From: Chloroflexia bacterium
Lineage (GTDB): Bacteria; Chloroflexota; Chloroflexia; QHBQ01; JADMIH01
Assembly (NCBI GenBank): GCA_025927935.1
Contig: JAICKM010000453.1
Span: 1-5,920, forward strand
Length of the DNA: 5,920 nt
Direction of reading: 5' to 3'
The notes beneath the pieces are model-generated. The model was not told the DNA's origin. It made no database searches and saw only the letters and a program-made list of their open reading frames with translations. The position numbers and the translations under genes are program-made. Shown piece after piece: positions 4,709 through 5,920 of the stretch (position 1 is the stretch's first letter; each line of letters starts with the position of its first letter).

Positions 4709-5311
4709 ATGATCGTCGAGAACCAGCAGGCGGCCACGGCGGCCGCCAAAGTCTACCACCTGCGCCATATGTACCTGTACGCCGGATTCTTCCTGCTGCT
4801 CTGCCTGGGCATGGCCGGCTTCATGCTCTGGCTGCCGCTGAGCATGGACGAGCCGCTTGATACCGCCAGCCAGGTTGTGATCGGTGTAGGCGCCGCTATC
4901 CTGGCGGCGCTCGGCATCGCCACCTGCGTGGCCTTCCTCAATATCCGGCTTGTCGTCGGCCCGGCGGGCATCGCCTACTATAGCTGGGGCTATCGCCTGC
5001 GCACCACCTGGGACAACGTCCAGGGCACGGGCGAACTCTGGACCACGGGCGGCATGATTCGCGGTCTGCAACTGCGCGAACCCGCCCTGGAGATGGACGG
5101 CTGGCTGCGCGTGGGCCGCGGCGCCATCCCGGTCATGTCCACCATCGGCGCGCTGAGCGGGCGGGGTCTGCCGCGCTCCGGCAGCATGGCCGGTTACGAC
5201 CGCATCATTCCCGCCGGCTACTTCGCGCAGGACTGGGAGACCGGCGAACTGGGCGCCCTGATCCGCCGCTACGCGCCCCAGGCCCTGGACCCCGCCCCGC
5301 GCGACCGCTGA
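4709..5311 (+). CDS. Two-TM membrane protein with bacterial PH-like domain
   Basis: A 200-residue protein of unknown role. After a short N-terminal segment come two hydrophobic helices (about 22-43 and 55-77). The rest (about 80-190) reads like a bacterial PH-like domain: it begins with IRLVVGPAGIAYYSWGYRLR and continues TTWDNVQGTGEL, the strand pattern with the conserved G-x-x-Y/W and W-D-N-V features of small membrane PH proteins. The last 12 residues are Pro/Asp/Arg-rich. Such domains face the cytoplasm in most models and may bind lipid or protein; no enzyme residues are visible. ATG 4709 is chosen for GAGGAG (4699-4704) just upstream; the frame is open back to 4592, but those residues show no conserved character. 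It converges on the P450 gene with 9 bp between stop codons. Confidence 0.75.
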   Translation: MIVENQQAATAAAKVYHLRHMYLYAGFFLLLCLGMAGFMLWLPLSMDEPLDTASQVVIGVGAAILAALGIATCVAFLNIRLVVGPAGIAYYSWGYRLRTTWDNVQGTGELWTTGGMIRGLQLREPALEMDGWLRVGRGAIPVMSTIGALSGRGLPRSGSMAGYDRIIPAGYFAQDWETGELGALIRRYAPQALDPAPRDR

Positions 5312-5331
5312 TCCCGCGGCTCAAGGCGGTC
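5303..5331. repeat. Small inverted repeat spanning two convergent stop codons
   Basis: GACCGC (5303-5308) pairs with GCGGTC (5326-5331) over a 17-nt loop that contains both stop codons. It is only 6 bp and has no T-run, so a role as bidirectional terminator is weakly supported. Confidence 0.25.
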
Positions 5332-5920
5332 CCGGCGTGGCCTCCACCACGTTGCCCAGCACCTGCGCCCGCGAGCGCTCCGGGTGGCCGTCTTGCGGCT
5401 GGGGGCGCATCTGGATGCCGTACTTGGGTTGCAACGTCAGGCGCATGGCCTGGTCGACACGCTGCCCGCGCACCAGGTCCATGCGGAAGCGGGGCAGCGT
5501 CATCGCCAGCACGGTCTTGATCTCCATCATAGCGAAGGGCGCGCCGATGCACGAGCGCGGCCCCGCCGCGAAGGGGATATAGGCATAGGGCGGCGGGTTC
5601 TCCGGGCTGTCCGGCGCAAAGCGCTCCGGGCGGAACGTCTCCGGCTCCGGGAAGATGTGCGGCATGCGGTGGCTGATATAGGGCGAGTAGAAGACGACCT
5701 CCCCCGCGCGGATGGTGTAGCCCTGCCACTCGAAGCCCTCGCGTGCTGTGCGCACGGCGCTGGGCGCGGGCGGGTAGAGGCGCAGCGACTCCTTGATCAC
5801 CTGCTCCAGGTACGGCAGCCGCTCCAGATCGGCGGGTGTGGGCGCTGCGCCGTGCAGTTCGCGGTCCAGTTCACTCAGCAGCCGCGCCGTGATATCGGGA
5901 TGCTGCGCCAGCAGGTAGAA
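5321..5920 (-). CDS. Cytochrome P450, C-terminal half (N-terminus outside window)
   Basis: The frame is open from the right edge to the stop TGA at 5323-5321, showing 199 residues. It is the heme-binding end of a P450 monooxygenase, which inserts oxygen into organic substrates using electrons from a redox partner. Visible are the K-helix ExxR (E44-S-L-R47), the PERF motif (98-101) and the heme loop FAAGPRSCIG (117-126), with C124 as the thiolate ligand. The loop is followed by an L-helix (APFAMMEIKTVLAM). All key residues are intact. The I-helix and about 250 N-terminal residues lie beyond the window, so substrate and subfamily cannot be judged. The C-terminus runs about 27 residues past the usual end (KYGIQMRP) with a Gln/Pro-rich tail. 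A GTG at 5800-5798 is not the start, since the reading frame continues upstream with K-helix-region sequence. No redox partner is visible. Confidence 0.93.
   Translation of the reverse strand, partial: FYLLAQHPDITARLLSELDRELHGAAPTPADLERLPYLEQVIKESLRLYPPAPSAVRTAREGFEWQGYTIRAGEVVFYSPYISHRMPHIFPEPETFRPERFAPDSPENPPPYAYIPFAAGPRSCIGAPFAMMEIKTVLAMTLPRFRMDLVRGQRVDQAMRLTLQPKYGIQMRPQPQDGHPERSRAQVLGNVVEATPGPP

Noticed and set aside
2610..5311. Acetyltransferase, methyltransferase and PH-like genes as one operon
   Set aside because: Gaps of 185 and 186 bp with hairpins, repeats and separate ribosome sites argue for separate units.
5205..5729. Minus-strand 174-codon frame overlapping the P450
   Set aside because: It is a shifted-frame shadow of the P450, which holds the ExxR, PERF and heme-cysteine motifs in frame.

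Overview
The window is high-GC bacterial DNA with compact genes and repeat-rich gaps. No rRNA, tRNA or other taxonomic marker is present. The combination of a bacterial PH-like membrane protein, a stand-alone receiver, a tandem GNAT protein, a P450 and many short hairpin repeats would fit a Chloroflexota-type genome. That placement is an inference at low to moderate confidence.

Layout, left to right. (1) Positions 1-1164, minus strand: an MFS efflux transporter, running off the left edge and lacking its C-terminus. (2) Positions 1165-1725: a non-coding gap with a candidate transporter promoter, two copies of a short palindromic repeat, a GC-rich hairpin, a 7-bp tandem repeat and two G-rich direct repeats. 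(3) Positions 1726-2154, minus strand: a stand-alone response-regulator receiver. (4) Positions 2155-2609: a divergent gap with an extended -10 site for each flanking gene, a Pho-box-like direct repeat on the receiver side and an unexplained terminator-like hairpin. (5) Positions 2610-3659, plus strand: a tandem-domain GNAT acetyltransferase. (6) Positions 3845-4522, plus strand: a class I SAM-dependent methyltransferase with a copy of the palindromic repeat on each side; the downstream copy contains its stop codon. (7) Positions 4709-5311, plus strand: a two-TM protein with a PH-like domain, preceded by an AT-richer island. (8) Positions 5321-5920, minus strand: the C-terminal half of a cytochrome P450, convergent with the previous gene and separated from it by 9 bp.

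The genes do not form an obvious pathway. Each plus-strand gene has its own ribosome binding site and sizeable upstream gap, so they look like separate transcription units rather than one operon. A transporter, acetyltransferase, methyltransferase and P450 could suggest small-molecule modification and export, but spacing and orientation give no real support for that. I see no clearly new system. The most notable signals are the TGTAG-led hairpin repeat family and its placement around the methyltransferase gene, and the Pho-box-like site upstream of the receiver gene.
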